Positions 19,389 through 31,132 of a stretch of 64,000 bases of DNA are shown in pieces. Each line of letters begins with the position of its first letter. Positions within the stretch are counted from its first letter, which is position 1. The DNA is taken from contig PADC01000011.1 of NCBI GenBank assembly GCA_002700385.1, positions 1 through 64,000 on the forward strand, given 5' to 3'. The notes beneath the pieces are model-generated. The model did not search any database and was not told the DNA's origin. It saw only the letters and a list, made by a program, of their open reading frames with translations. Position numbers and translations under genes: made by a program. Origin of the DNA: Cycloclasticus sp. GTDB lineage: Bacteria > Pseudomonadota > Gammaproteobacteria > Methylococcales > Cycloclasticaceae.

Positions 19389-20990
19389 CTATAACAAGAC
19401 ACGACGAATATCATTCAGGTAACCAGACAGTGCAACCATAAAGGCGGCCGCATCAGCACCATCAATCACACGATGATCGTAGGTCATATCTAATGGCAAC
19501 ATTAAGCGTGGAACAAATTCTTTGCCATCCCAAACAGGTTGCATCTGTGCACGCGTTGCACCCAAAATGGCCACTTCAGGTGCATTAACGATCGGCGTAA
19601 AGGCTGTTCCACCAATGCCACCCAAACTCGAAATCGTCATACAAGCCCCTTGCATGTCTTTAGGCGATAATTTGCCATCTCTCGCCTTTTTACTAATCAC
19701 ACCCATTTGTTCTGCCAAGTCAAAAATACTGGTTTTGTCAACGTCGTTGAATACGGGGACCACCAAGCCGTTTGGCGTCGCCACGGCAATACCGATGTGG
19801 TAGTATTTTTTGTATATCAGACCTTGGCCATCTGGCGATAATGAGGCATTAAATTGAGGAAACTCTTTTAACGCGGCAACCAACGCTTTCATAATAAAGG
19901 CTAAAAACGTCACCTTAACGCCCCTTTTTTCAGCTTCTGGCTTTAAAGATTTTCTAAACGCTTCCATGTCTGTAATATCAGCCAGTTCATGGTGTGTCAC
20001 CATCGGTACGTTCAGCCAGGCCCTTGATAGGTTTGTGCCGGTTAAGCGCTTAATTTTGCTGAGCGGCTTTTCTTCTATCTCACCGAATTTTGAAAAATCA
20101 ACCGCTGGGATTGGTGGAATGCCTGTCCCTGTTGAAACGGCTGATGAGGCACCCGACAATATTTGTTTAACATGATGGGCAATATCTTCTTTTAACAAAC
20201 GGCCTTTGGGTCCCGTTGCCTTAGTAACGGTTGATAAATCAACGCCCAATTCTCTCGCAAATTTTCTCACTGCAGGGCTCGCATGAATATGCCCCGTTGG
20301 TTTTGATGTGACAGATGATGAAACCGTCGAAGTCACTGGGGCAGCCTTTGCAGGCGACGTAACATTTGATGCCGATGAAGACTCTACTTTAACCTCTTTA
20401 GCAACAGGCGCCGCTGAATCAGATTGAGCCGATAAGACAACAATCAAATCTCCTTCAGACACCTGGTCACCGATTGAGACTTTAATATCTGTGACGGTAC
20501 CTGCTGCCGTGGATGGAATTTCCATACTGGCCTTGTCACTTTCTAATGTAATCAATGATTGTTCTTGCTCAACCACATCGCCTACAGCCACATTGACTTC
20601 TATGACTTCAACCGAATCAAAATCACCGATATCAGGGACATGAATATTGACTGACGTTGCTTGCACGTTTTTTTCAACCACTTCATCCCGTTTCTCAACC
20701 ACTTCATCCCGTTTCTCAACCACTGTTTTGCCAGCTTCCTCTGAACCTTCAACCTCTTTTAATCGAACAACAACGGTTCCTTCAGCAACTGAATCACCTA
20801 CCTTCACCAGAATTTCTTCAACTACTCCAGCGGCTGACGATGGAATTTCCATACTCGCTTTATCGCTTTCCAGTGTTAGTAAGGCCTGTTCGACTTCAAC
20901 GGTATCGCCAACCGATACCAGCACCTCAATCACCTCAACCGCATCAAAATCGCCAATATCAGGAACGGCTACTTCTACTAAATTACTCAT
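19389..20990 (-). CDS. aceF: Pyruvate dehydrogenase E2, dihydrolipoamide acetyltransferase
   Basis: 533 residues. Two lipoyl domains carry Lys44 and Lys153, each in LESDKASMEIP. A linker between them (about 85-110) contains a tandem VEKRDEV repeat. The peripheral subunit-binding domain is at about 235-272 (HASPAVRKFARELGVDL, then TGPKGRLLKEDI). The acetyltransferase domain ends with the catalytic DHRVIDGADAAAF. With the E3 lipoyl domain, the complex would have three lipoyl sites per E2/E3 set. 17 nt separate it from aceE. Confidence 0.97.
   Translation of the reverse strand: MSNLVEVAVPDIGDFDAVEVIEVLVSVGDTVEVEQALLTLESDKASMEIPSSAAGVVEEILVKVGDSVAEGTVVVRLKEVEGSEEAGKTVVEKRDEVVEKRDEVVEKNVQATSVNIHVPDIGDFDSVEVIEVNVAVGDVVEQEQSLITLESDKASMEIPSTAAGTVTDIKVSIGDQVSEGDLIVVLSAQSDSAAPVAKEVKVESSSASNVTSPAKAAPVTSTVSSSVTSKPTGHIHASPAVRKFARELGVDLSTVTKATGPKGRLLKEDIAHHVKQILSGASSAVSTGTGIPPIPAVDFSKFGEIEEKPLSKIKRLTGTNLSRAWLNVPMVTHHELADITDMEAFRKSLKPEAEKRGVKVTFLAFIMKALVAALKEFPQFNASLSPDGQGLIYKKYYHIGIAVATPNGLVVPVFNDVDKTSIFDLAEQMGVISKKARDGKLSPKDMQGACMTISSLGGIGGTAFTPIVNAPEVAILGATRAQMQPVWDGKEFVPRLMLPLDMTYDHRVIDGADAAAFMVALSGYLNDIRRVLL
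20675..20723 (-). repeat. 21-nt tandem repeat inside aceF linker
   Basis: Two identical 21-nt copies (20675-20695 and 20696-20716) plus a 7-nt partial third encode VEKRDEV twice in the inter-lipoyl linker. The copies have no mismatch, so the duplication looks recent or slippage-prone, and it stays in frame. Confidence 0.93.
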
Positions 20991-21007
20991 CTAATTCTCC
21001 TGCCACT

Positions 21008-23683
21008 CTAAACCAGCCAAGGTGCTGGCTTATCGGTGTCTAATCCATACTTCTCTATGGCTTTTTCAACAACAGCCACCTCAATTTGCCCTAAATCGGC
21101 TAATGAATTAAGCGCTGTTACCGCAACATAGTACCGGTCTACTTCAAAAAAGCGGCGAAGATTTTCACGTGTATCTGATCGACCAAAACCATCTGTCCCT
21201 AAAACGACACAATGTTTCCGAATGAATGGGCGAATAGAGTCAGCCAATAAGCGCACATAATCTGTCGAAACAATCACCGGCCCTTCGCGGTCGTCTAAAC
21301 ATTGAGAAACGTAAGGAGTTTGCTTCTCTTGTGATGGTTTCAGACGGTTTGCTCGTTCACACGCTTGCCCTTCTCGCGCCAATTCTGTAAAACTTGGGCA
21401 ACTCCAGATATCCGATTCAACATCCCAATCTGCTTTCAGCAATTCAGCTGCTGCAATCACTTCATTGAGAATTGTGCCCGAACCCAGCAATTGAACACGC
21501 AGTTGGCTATCCTTACCTTCTTTGAACAAATACATCCCTTTGATAATGCCTTCTTCAGCCCCTTCCGGCATGGCAGGATGGGCATAGTTTTCATTCATCA
21601 CCGTTAAGTAATAGAAAACATCTTCTTGCTCTTTGAACATTCGCTTCAAACCATCATGCATAATCACAGCAAGTTCATAATTAAAGGTTGGGTCATACGA
21701 AATACAATTCGGTACTGAAGAGGCCCACAACAAGCTGTGCCCATCCTCATGCTGAAGCCCTTCCCCATTTAATGTCGTTCGTCCGGCTGTCCCACCTAAT
21801 AAAAAGCCACGCGCACGCTGATCGGCCGCAGCCCAAACCAAGTCACCAATTCGCTGAAAACCAAACATGGAATAGAAAATATAGAACGGGATCATCGGAA
21901 CATTACTGGTTGAATATGACGTACCTGCAGCAATCCAATCACACATGCCACCGGCTTCATTAATGCCTTCCTGAAGCACTTGACCGTGTTTATCTTCCTT
22001 ATAAAACATCAATTGCTCTGAGTCTTGGGGGGTATATAACTGCCCCAATTGCGACCAAATTCCCAATTGACGAAACAGACCTTCCATACCGAATGTACGC
22101 GATTCATCCGGTACAATCGGTACAATCCGCTGACCAATTTCTTTATCTTTGAGCAAGATATTCAACAAACGAACAAAGGCCATGGTGGTGGAAATCTCGC
22201 GCCCTTTTGAAGTCCCTTTCATCATGGGCTCAAACACCGATAAATCTGGAATATTCAACGAGTCAGACTTTTCACGGCGAGCCGGTAAATAGCCTCCTAA
22301 ATCTTCTCGCTTTTTCTTCATATATTCTTGCTCAGGCGAATCTTCAGGGAAACTGAGATAAGCCAGATTGTCGACATCTTCGTCAGAAATCGGCAAGTCA
22401 AATTTGTCTCTAAAATGTAATAATGAGTTATGACTCATTTTCTTTTGTTGATGCGTCGTATTTTGCGCCTGACCGGATTCACCCATACCATAGCCCTTAA
22501 TCGTCTTAGCTAGAATCACCGTTGGCCTTTGAGTCTCTTTGCATGCTGCATCATAAGCTGCATAGACTTTAGCCGGGTCATGCCCACCTCGATTAAGATC
22601 CCAAATATCCTTATCGGACCAATCAGCGACCATCGCTTTTAATTCAGGTGTATTGAAGAAATGCTCACGAACATAAGCACCGTCTTTTGCTTTCATGGTT
22701 TGATAGTCGCCGTCAACACAAGACATCATGCGTCGACGCAAATGCCCTTCTTCATCTCGCGCTAAAAGCGCATCCCAACGATTCCCCCAGATAAGCTTGA
22801 TAACATTCCAACCCGCTCCTCTAAACTCCGATTCCAACTCTTGAATGATTTTTCCATTTCCACGAACTGGCCCATCCAATCGCTGCAAATTACAGTTAAC
22901 CACAAACACTAAGTTGTCTAAATTTTCACGGCCAGCCATCCCGATAGCGCCGAGTGATTCAGGCTCATCCGTTTCTCCATCCCCTAAAAAAGCCCAAACT
23001 TTTCTTTCAGACGTTTCTGCAAAACCCCGATCTTCAAGGTACTTCAAGAATCGCGCTTGATAAATTGCCATGATTGGCCCCAGCCCCATGGACACTGTGG
23101 GAAACTGCCAGAAATCAGGCATCAACCAGGGATGCGGGTAAGACGAAAGGCCACCGCCATCAACCTCTTGACGGAAATTATCCATTTGATCTTCGCTAAG
23201 GCGCCCCAGCATAAAAGCACGCGCATAAATTCCAGTGGCAACATGCCCTTGCACATAGACTAAATCACCACCATGTGTTTCACTCGCCGCATGCCAGAAA
23301 TGGTTATACCCCACATCATATAATGTCGCTGAGGATGCAAAACTGGCTATATGCCCACCGACATTCGTATTTTTATTAGCGCGAAGCACCATCACCATGG
23401 CATTCCACCGGACATAAGATCGAATTTTATGCTCTAGCGTGCTATCGCCCACATACTGAGCTTGTTGGGGCACAGAAATCGTATTGATATATGCAGTAGC
23501 CGCGCTAAACGGAATATCGGCCCCAGCAAAACGAGCTTTTTCAATTAAACTCTCAAGTAAGAAATGGGCACGCTCCTCACCTTCGTGCTCAATCACTGCC
23601 TGCAACGCCTCAAGCCACTCTTTAGTTTCTTGAGGGTCGGTGTCAACCGCGTTAGCAATGTTTGGAAATTTATCGACGGACAT
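21008..23683 (-). CDS. aceE: Pyruvate dehydrogenase E1, homodimeric type
   Basis: 891 residues, close to the E. coli 887. It decarboxylates pyruvate with thiamine diphosphate and acetylates E2 lipoyl groups. The ThDP motif is GDGETDEPESLGAIGMA, ending in NLDNLVFVVNCNLQ. Other landmarks are GGHDPAKVYAAY, the regulatory-loop region and the C-terminal VLGTDGFGRSDTRENLRRFF. The first gene of the PDH operon. The 211-nt gap upstream to the divergent DUF4124 gene carries its promoter. Confidence 0.98.
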   Translation of the reverse strand: MSVDKFPNIANAVDTDPQETKEWLEALQAVIEHEGEERAHFLLESLIEKARFAGADIPFSAATAYINTISVPQQAQYVGDSTLEHKIRSYVRWNAMVMVLRANKNTNVGGHIASFASSATLYDVGYNHFWHAASETHGGDLVYVQGHVATGIYARAFMLGRLSEDQMDNFRQEVDGGGLSSYPHPWLMPDFWQFPTVSMGLGPIMAIYQARFLKYLEDRGFAETSERKVWAFLGDGETDEPESLGAIGMAGRENLDNLVFVVNCNLQRLDGPVRGNGKIIQELESEFRGAGWNVIKLIWGNRWDALLARDEEGHLRRRMMSCVDGDYQTMKAKDGAYVREHFFNTPELKAMVADWSDKDIWDLNRGGHDPAKVYAAYDAACKETQRPTVILAKTIKGYGMGESGQAQNTTHQQKKMSHNSLLHFRDKFDLPISDEDVDNLAYLSFPEDSPEQEYMKKKREDLGGYLPARREKSDSLNIPDLSVFEPMMKGTSKGREISTTMAFVRLLNILLKDKEIGQRIVPIVPDESRTFGMEGLFRQLGIWSQLGQLYTPQDSEQLMFYKEDKHGQVLQEGINEAGGMCDWIAAGTSYSTSNVPMIPFYIFYSMFGFQRIGDLVWAAADQRARGFLLGGTAGRTTLNGEGLQHEDGHSLLWASSVPNCISYDPTFNYELAVIMHDGLKRMFKEQEDVFYYLTVMNENYAHPAMPEGAEEGIIKGMYLFKEGKDSQLRVQLLGSGTILNEVIAAAELLKADWDVESDIWSCPSFTELAREGQACERANRLKPSQEKQTPYVSQCLDDREGPVIVSTDYVRLLADSIRPFIRKHCVVLGTDGFGRSDTRENLRRFFEVDRYYVAVTALNSLADLGQIEVAVVEKAIEKYGLDTDKPAPWLV

Positions 23684-23793
23684 ACCTGCTCCAAATGTAT
23701 CAAATATTTAAAAAAAAACAGTACTGGCTTTGCATTCCCACAAAGACTGCATTCTGAACTATACTCTGTAACCATACTGACAGCAGAAATAAG

Positions 23794-23820
23794 ATTATAA
23801 CCAAGTTCGCTTTTAAGCAA
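23794..23820 (-). promoter_or_regulatory. Possible promoter of the aceE operon
   Basis: On the minus strand a perfect TATAAT (23799-23794) lies about 110 nt before the aceE start. A TTGCTT (23820-23815) is upstream, but only 15 nt separates them, shorter than usual. The -10 is convincing, the -35 less so. Confidence 0.35.
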
Positions 23821-23903
23821 ACGACTGCCTAAGTTTTTAGTATATCCCTATGATAACGATTATTAATTTAATCTTTAAATAAAAAAACACACTTTTGACG
23901 ACA

Positions 23904-25744
<1,841 letters not shown>

Positions 25745-25773
25745 TTATGTTTTAATGGGCTTAAATAAGGCGA

Positions 25774-28158
25774 CTAAAAGGGCAGCGTGATATCAGCATT
25801 AATTTTCAACATTTGTTCCCTGAAGACTTCTTTAATTCGCTCCAGCGCTCCCTCATCATCAGCTTCAAATCGTATCACTAGAGACGGCGTTGTATTGGAT
25901 GCTCTAACCAAACCCCAGCCGTCTTTAAATTCTACTCGCACACCGTCTATAGTGATAACATTAGCGCCTTCAAATTCAGCTTGAGATTGCAGCGCTTTAA
26001 CAAAGCTAAAATTTTCACCTTCTTCCAAACTAATGTTTAACTCAGGCGTGCTAACGCTATCAGGCAGATCAGCAAAAATCTCAGCCGTTGGCCTGAACTC
26101 TCCCGTCAAAATCTCTAATAAACGCGAGGCTGTATATAAGGCATCATCGAAACCGAACCAGCGCTCTTTAAAAAAGATGTGCCCACTCATTTCACCAGCA
26201 AGCTCAGCTTTCGTTTCTTTCATTTTAGCTTTGATTAACGAATGCCCTGTTTTAGACATGACGGGTTTCCCCCCATGTTTTGCAATGACTTTCGCTAAAT
26301 TTCGTGTACATTTCACATCATAAATAATGTCGGCTCCTGCTTGCCTGGACAGCACATCCATCGCATACAGCATCATTTGTCGGTCTGGCCATATAACATT
26401 ACCGTTGGAATCCACGACACCTAAACGGTCTCCATCACCATCAAAAGCCAGACCCAGCTCTGCTTCTTCTTCATGTACTCGATCAATCAACTCTTGTAAA
26501 TTTTCGGGCTTACTTGGATCGGGGTGGTGATTTGGGAAATTACCATCAATTTCACAGTATAAAGGCACCACATCGCAGCCTAGCGTTGATAAAAGCATGG
26601 GGGCCGCCTCTCCAGCTACCCCATTGCCACAATCAACTACCACCTTCATCATTCGACCCAAACGAACATCAGCAGTAATCGCACCAATATACTCTGATAG
26701 TAAATTTTGCTCTTGATAAAGTCCCTCGCCGTCTTCAAAATCTTCTTGTTGAATTCGATGATACAGTTGTTGAATAGCCTCACCCGACAAGGTATTACCT
26801 GCAATCACAATTTTTAAGCCATTATAATTTGACGGATTATGGCTACCCGTAATCATCACGCCTGATTGTGTTTTCAAATGATGCGTGGCAAAGTACAACA
26901 CGGGTGTTGGGACTTGACCAACATCTATCACATCGCATCCAGTGGATTGGATACCTTTAGAAAGAGACTCACTGAGTCTCGGGCTATGAAGACGGCCATC
27001 ACGTGCAATCGCGATACTCTGCTGCCCCACGCTTAAGGTTTCACTTCCTATCGCACGCCCAATCATAAAAACACCTTGTTCTGTCAATGTCTCATCAACA
27101 ATGCCACGAATATCATAGGCCCTAAAAATACTTTTCGACACATCCGTTTCTGTCACGACCTCGATTCCATCATCATTCATAAAATTTGTTCCTCCGGCTT
27201 GTTCCTTAGACTCACTAACACTTTCCTTGATGGTTTGCGAAATTTTTTCAGAACCCATTTCTTCATTTGCCAGTATCAAAGCAAGGGCTTTTTCACTCTC
27301 ATCCAGTTCATTTATTACCTTCCTCGCTCGTTTCCCAGATGAACTCTTCGTTTTACTGCGTTTGCCCGAAGCTTTTTTCTTCGCCAATAGGCCACCAATT
27401 AGTGACAATATACATAATAAAACAACCGTATATTTTAATAATTCAAGCTCAGTCAAGGGAGGCTTTAGTATTTGTTTTTTAATCTCTATATGCCAACCTG
27501 TTCCTGCTATCTTTACCTTTCCTAAAACCGGAGCCTTTCGATGCTTTGATGCGCCATGACTCGCTAGTCTTAATCCATTCTGCTTAAGTGTCAGCCAACC
27601 TCCCCTTTCATTTTTTACAATGGCAACAAAAGCTTTTTGCAAAATAGAAACTTCAAACGTGCTTAACACCACTGCTTGCAATGTCTCATCCTCTAACACA
27701 GGGACTGCCATCGTGATATGACTATCTTTTGTTCCCATCAAAAGTATTTCAGGCATTTGAGTTTTTTTTGATTCTTCAATTCGTCGAATTAAATCCAAAC
27801 CCGCATAACCTATCGGCGGTTTTACCTTGTCATTAATCTGCATTAATCCGGGACGAACGACTTTTAGTGAAGTCAGTCCATCGATCCCAGTTTTTTGGTG
27901 CTGTTCAACCCACTTTCTTAATGCTTCGTCGCCTTGAGATAAACTTGTTATCAAAGCAGGGTCTTGCACCAACTTTTCTATGGCTTGCTGCCAGGTCTTT
28001 ACTTTTTCAGTTAAAGCGCTACTGACTATTTTCACACGTGCAGTTAACTGTTTAGCTTCATCAATATTTCGCTGCTCAACCTGCCCCAAATAAATATAAC
28101 CTGCGCCTGCTCCAACAGTCGTAAGTAACATCAATACCAGTATCACTTTTTTTATCAT
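25774..28158 (-). CDS. algC: Phosphomannomutase/phosphoglucomutase with membrane N-terminal domain
   Basis: 794 residues from MIKKVILVLMLLTTVGAGAGYIYLG. The longer frame adds 22 residues lying inside dut; the internal ATG has an AAGGAA ribosome site that overlaps the dut stop. The first half is a membrane anchor, a periplasm-type sensor-like domain (about 25-225), a second membrane helix (about 240-260) and a basic Ser-Lys-rich linker. The second half is a complete mutase: phosphoserine loop TGSHNPSN, metal site DGDGDRLGV, sugar loop GEMSGH and a C-terminal phosphate-binding domain. It supplies mannose- or glucose-1-phosphate for polysaccharide. Long algC forms with a membrane domain are known; the purpose of the extra domain is unclear. 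Confidence 0.93.
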   Translation of the reverse strand: MIKKVILVLMLLTTVGAGAGYIYLGQVEQRNIDEAKQLTARVKIVSSALTEKVKTWQQAIEKLVQDPALITSLSQGDEALRKWVEQHQKTGIDGLTSLKVVRPGLMQINDKVKPPIGYAGLDLIRRIEESKKTQMPEILLMGTKDSHITMAVPVLEDETLQAVVLSTFEVSILQKAFVAIVKNERGGWLTLKQNGLRLASHGASKHRKAPVLGKVKIAGTGWHIEIKKQILKPPLTELELLKYTVVLLCILSLIGGLLAKKKASGKRSKTKSSSGKRARKVINELDESEKALALILANEEMGSEKISQTIKESVSESKEQAGGTNFMNDDGIEVVTETDVSKSIFRAYDIRGIVDETLTEQGVFMIGRAIGSETLSVGQQSIAIARDGRLHSPRLSESLSKGIQSTGCDVIDVGQVPTPVLYFATHHLKTQSGVMITGSHNPSNYNGLKIVIAGNTLSGEAIQQLYHRIQQEDFEDGEGLYQEQNLLSEYIGAITADVRLGRMMKVVVDCGNGVAGEAAPMLLSTLGCDVVPLYCEIDGNFPNHHPDPSKPENLQELIDRVHEEEAELGLAFDGDGDRLGVVDSNGNVIWPDRQMMLYAMDVLSRQAGADIIYDVKCTRNLAKVIAKHGGKPVMSKTGHSLIKAKMKETKAELAGEMSGHIFFKERWFGFDDALYTASRLLEILTGEFRPTAEIFADLPDSVSTPELNISLEEGENFSFVKALQSQAEFEGANVITIDGVRVEFKDGWGLVRASNTTPSLVIRFEADDEGALERIKEVFREQMLKINADITLPF

Positions 28159-28162
28159 TTCC

Positions 28163-28618
28163 TTACCCTTGTCCTGTGTGGCCAAATCCCCCTTCACCAC
28201 GATCACTTTCATTGAAATTATCAACTAGCTTAAATTTGACTTGCTCTACGGGCACGAAAATAAGCTGCGCAATACGGTCACCTACTTCAATAGTGAATGA
28301 GGTCTCACCTCGATTCCAGCATGAAACAAACAGCTGACCTTGATAATCAGAGTCTATCAAACCAACCAGATTACCTAAGACAATGCCATGCTTATGCCCT
28401 AAACCCGATCTTGGCAAAATCACCGCGGCTAAATTTTCATCGCCAATGTGGATAGCCATGCCCGTTGGAATTAACTTAGTTTCCCCTGGATTAAGTAACA
28501 ACGGCTCCTCTAAACAAGCTCGCAAGTCGAGCCCTGCTGAACCACTGGTAGCATATTCTGGCAAAGGAATTGATCGTCCCAGGCGCTTATCGAGTAGTTT
28601 GAGCTGTATTTTTTTCAT
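28163..28618 (-). CDS. dut: dUTP pyrophosphatase
   Basis: 151 residues, matching the E. coli enzyme from the first residue ([14 protein letters not shown]). All five trimeric dUTPase motifs are present: [37 protein letters not shown] and the C-terminal Phe-lid [10 protein letters not shown]. It overlaps the coaBC end by 32 nt; the start was kept because it aligns with known homologues. It hydrolyses dUTP to dUMP, keeping uracil out of DNA. Confidence 0.98.
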   Translation of the reverse strand: MKKIQLKLLDKRLGRSIPLPEYATSGSAGLDLRACLEEPLLLNPGETKLIPTGMAIHIGDENLAAVILPRSGLGHKHGIVLGNLVGLIDSDYQGQLFVSCWNRGETSFTIEVGDRIAQLIFVPVEQVKFKLVDNFNESDRGEGGFGHTGQG

Positions 28619-29810
28619 GATATTTTTTTGCTATTAATGTCACTAATTCTCGAGCCAATTCAGGTTTAGGCATATTCCCAAACTCCTGACCGCCCTTTTT
28701 CCAATAAACCGACAAGGCATTATGGTCACTATTAAAGCCGCCATTATCTCTACCGACCCAATTGGCGGCAATCATATCCAGTGACTTCCTTTCTAATTTA
28801 TCTTTGGCATATTCTTCCAGGTTATCTGTTTCTGCCGCAAAACAAACACAAAATAACCTGTTATTTTGTTCCGCCACATTACTCAGAATATCCGTGGTCT
28901 TAACAAGTGTTAATTGCATTTGTGATGCATTCTTTTTTATTTTATTGCTTGCTATTTCAACAGGCGTGTAGTCAACCACAGCCGCCGAAGCTATAAAAAT
29001 ATCAGCCTGACCTACTGCCGACATCACTGCCTCGGACATTTCACTTGCGCTCACCACATCAATCCGTTTTACCCCTGCCGGTGTTGCCAAATGAACAGGG
29101 CCTGCCACTAACGTAACACACGCACCCGCTTCAACACAGGCTTGAGCTAAGGAAAACCCCATCTTCCCAGAACTATGATTACTGATGTAACGAACTGGAT
29201 CAATATCTTCTCTTGTTGGCCCCGCATTCAACAAAACATTCACCCCAGCCAACTCCCCTGTTTGAAAATGATCCGCAACAGCGTTGGCCAGTTCTTCTGG
29301 CTCCAACATTCTCCCCAGCCCAACTTCACCGCAGGCTTGTACACCTTCTCCAGGGCCAAGAATCACCACACCTTGTGACTCAAGCTGACTAAGGTTGTTT
29401 TGAGTGTTTGGGTCATCGTACATAGCTCGATTCATTGCCGGCGCCAGCATGACGGTTTTTTCCGTTGCCAATAAGAGTGTCGTCAATAAGTCATTAGCCA
29501 TACCCGCCGCTAAACGAGCAATAAAATCAGCACTGGCCGGCGCCACCAAAATCAAGTCCGCCCAACGCGCAAGGTTAATGTGTCCCATGCCGGCTTCTTC
29601 TTCAGCATCAAGCAGTTGCGTATGGACCGGCAAACCCGACAAGGCTTGAAATGTTAATGGTGTTATAAACTCTGTCGCTGCCGACGTCATAACAACACGA
29701 ACCTCAGCCCCCATTGCTTGGCATTGACGTAAAATTTCCGCCGCCTTATAAGCCGCTATTCCCCCAGTGACGCCCAGTAAAATACGCCGATGTTGAAGTT
29801 TATTCGCCAT
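28587..29810 (-). CDS. coaBC: Bifunctional phosphopantothenoylcysteine synthetase/decarboxylase
   Basis: 407 residues; coenzyme A synthesis. The N-terminal flavoprotein decarboxylase (1-190) has [14 protein letters not shown], the active-site region [13 protein letters not shown] and [10 protein letters not shown] with the catalytic Cys. The C-terminal synthetase has [21 protein letters not shown] and [12 protein letters not shown]. Both halves appear intact. First gene of the coaBC-dut-algC-argB set; divergent from radC across about 90 nt. Confidence 0.97.
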   Translation of the reverse strand: MANKLQHRRILLGVTGGIAAYKAAEILRQCQAMGAEVRVVMTSAATEFITPLTFQALSGLPVHTQLLDAEEEAGMGHINLARWADLILVAPASADFIARLAAGMANDLLTTLLLATEKTVMLAPAMNRAMYDDPNTQNNLSQLESQGVVILGPGEGVQACGEVGLGRMLEPEELANAVADHFQTGELAGVNVLLNAGPTREDIDPVRYISNHSSGKMGFSLAQACVEAGACVTLVAGPVHLATPAGVKRIDVVSASEMSEAVMSAVGQADIFIASAAVVDYTPVEIASNKIKKNASQMQLTLVKTTDILSNVAEQNNRLFCVCFAAETDNLEEYAKDKLERKSLDMIAANWVGRDNGGFNSDHNALSVYWKKGGQEFGNMPKPELARELVTLIAKKYHEKNTAQTTR

Positions 29811-29902
29811 TTTTTTACATCTTGATTTAAGTAATACCCTATTATGTCATACAACACGATATATTCTATCGAGTAAACCAACATCATTATCAAGGATTGA
29901 TT

Positions 29903-30577
29903 ATGTCTATTACTGATTGGCCAGAGCTCGAAAGGCCACGAGAAAAACTGTTAAGTCGTGGTGCGGCCAGCTTATCTGACGCTGAACTTCTTGCGATCTT
30001 TCTTCGCACCGGAACCAAAGGCGTCACCGCCGTTGACTTATCCCGCCTTCTGTTAAAACAGTTTGGCTCGTTAAATGCGTTAATGCATGCGAGAGAAACC
30101 GAGTTTTGCAAAGGGCACGGGCTTGGAAAAGCCAAATACGCCCAATTGCAGGCGGTTCTTGAAATGGCCCGTCGGTATCTGCATGAAAATATTAATAATA
30201 AAAGCGCTCTGAACAACCCGAATGACACTAAAAAATTCCTGAAAAGCCAATTAGCACATCAACAAAGAGAGGTATTTGCCTGTCTTTACCTGGATACCAA
30301 ACACCAAGTTATCGCGTTTGAAGAACTCTTTTTTGGAACCATTGACAGCGCCAGCGTTCACCCTCGAGAGGTTGTTAAAAGCGCGCTGCAGCACAACGCC
30401 TCAGCGGTTATTTTTGCCCACAACCACCCATCAGGCGACCCGACCCCCAGCACCTCTGATCTTCACATTACCCAGCAACTTATCCGGGCTTTAAAATTAA
30501 TAGATATCAACGTATTAGATCACTTAATCATTGGTCATCATGGCACATCGTCTCTGGCTGAACTGGGGCAAATTTAG
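29903..30577 (+). CDS. radC: RadC/MPN-family DNA repair-associated protein
   Basis: 224 residues. The ATG at 29903 has an AAGGA site 6 nt upstream; a TTG two codons before is less likely. An N-terminal helix-hairpin-helix ([14 protein letters not shown]) precedes the JAMM metalloprotease-like domain with [14 protein letters not shown], whose His and Asp would bind zinc. The biochemical role of RadC is still debated. It sits before rpmB-rpmG as in many gammaproteobacteria. Confidence 0.95.
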   Translation: MSITDWPELERPREKLLSRGAASLSDAELLAIFLRTGTKGVTAVDLSRLLLKQFGSLNALMHARETEFCKGHGLGKAKYAQLQAVLEMARRYLHENINNKSALNNPNDTKKFLKSQLAHQQREVFACLYLDTKHQVIAFEELFFGTIDSASVHPREVVKSALQHNASAVIFAHNHPSGDPTPSTSDLHITQQLIRALKLIDINVLDHLIIGHHGTSSLAELGQI

Positions 30578-30597
30578 ATCAGCAACCTAGATTTTCC

Positions 30598-30626
30598 TTT
30601 ACTCAATTGACAAATTCTGGTATAAA
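30598..30626 (+). promoter_or_regulatory. Extended -10 promoter of rpmB-rpmG
   Basis: TTTACT (30598-30603), 17-nt spacer, TATAAA (30621-30626), with TGG directly before the -10, the extended -10 form. It lies just after the radC stop and about 50 nt before the rpmB start. Confidence 0.65.
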
Positions 30627-30681
30627 TTCGCACCGTTTCGCAGTAAGCTGCCAATCAACTCAATTTAATAGAGGTTTAATC

Positions 30682-30918
30682 ATGTCTAAAGTATGCCAAG
30701 TCACTGGCAAGCGCCCCATGTCGGGAAACAATGTTTCTCACGCGAAAAATAGAACCCGTCGCCGTTTCGAGCCCAATCTTCACCACCACCGGTTTTGGGT
30801 AGAAAGCGAAAATCGTTTTGTTCGCTTACGCGTTTCAGCAAGCGGCATGAGGACTATTGATAAAAAAGGCATTGATACTGTTTTAGCGACCATTCGTTCA
30901 CGCGGCGAAAAAGTTTAG
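30682..30918 (+). CDS. rpmB: Ribosomal protein L28
   Basis: 78 residues, the standard length, from [20 protein letters not shown]. Reading from further upstream adds 25 residues with no family match, and the ATG at 30682 has its own AGAGG site. Arg/Lys-rich body with [19 protein letters not shown]. Part of the 50S subunit, 10 nt before rpmG. Confidence 0.99.
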   Translation: MSKVCQVTGKRPMSGNNVSHAKNRTRRRFEPNLHHHRFWVESENRFVRLRVSASGMRTIDKKGIDTVLATIRSRGEKV

Positions 30919-30928
30919 AGGCGAAAAA

Positions 30929-31084
30929 ATGAGAGAAAAAATCAAATTAGTTTCAAGCGCGAAAACAGGTCACTTCTACACAACGACTAAAAACAAGCGC
31001 AATATGCCTGAAAAAATGGAAATCAAAAAATTTGACCCAACGATCAGGCAGCACGTCATGTACAAAGAAGCCAAAATTAAATAG
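30929..31084 (+). CDS. rpmG: Ribosomal protein L33
   Basis: 51 residues: [20 protein letters not shown] at the front and [10 protein letters not shown] at the end. It is the zinc-free (C-minus) form, since the CxxC pairs are missing. The ribosome site (AGAGGCG) overlaps the rpmB stop. Followed by a strong terminator. Confidence 0.98.
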   Translation: MREKIKLVSSAKTGHFYTTTKNKRNMPEKMEIKKFDPTIRQHVMYKEAKIK

Positions 31085-31101
31085 CTTCTAAACAAAAAAA
31101 T

Positions 31102-31132
31102 AAAAACCCGTCAAATTGACGGGTTTTTTTTG
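31102..31132. terminator. Bidirectional terminator shared by rpmG and the Rieske gene
   Basis: Five A, then CCCGTC (31107-31112), loop AAATT, GACGGG (31118-31123), then eight T (31124-31131). It works in both directions. On the minus strand it overlaps the last codons and stop of the Rieske gene. Confidence 0.92.

Noticed and set aside
28159-28224. Longer algC start inside dut
   Set aside because: The internal ATG has a good ribosome site and begins a typical membrane anchor.
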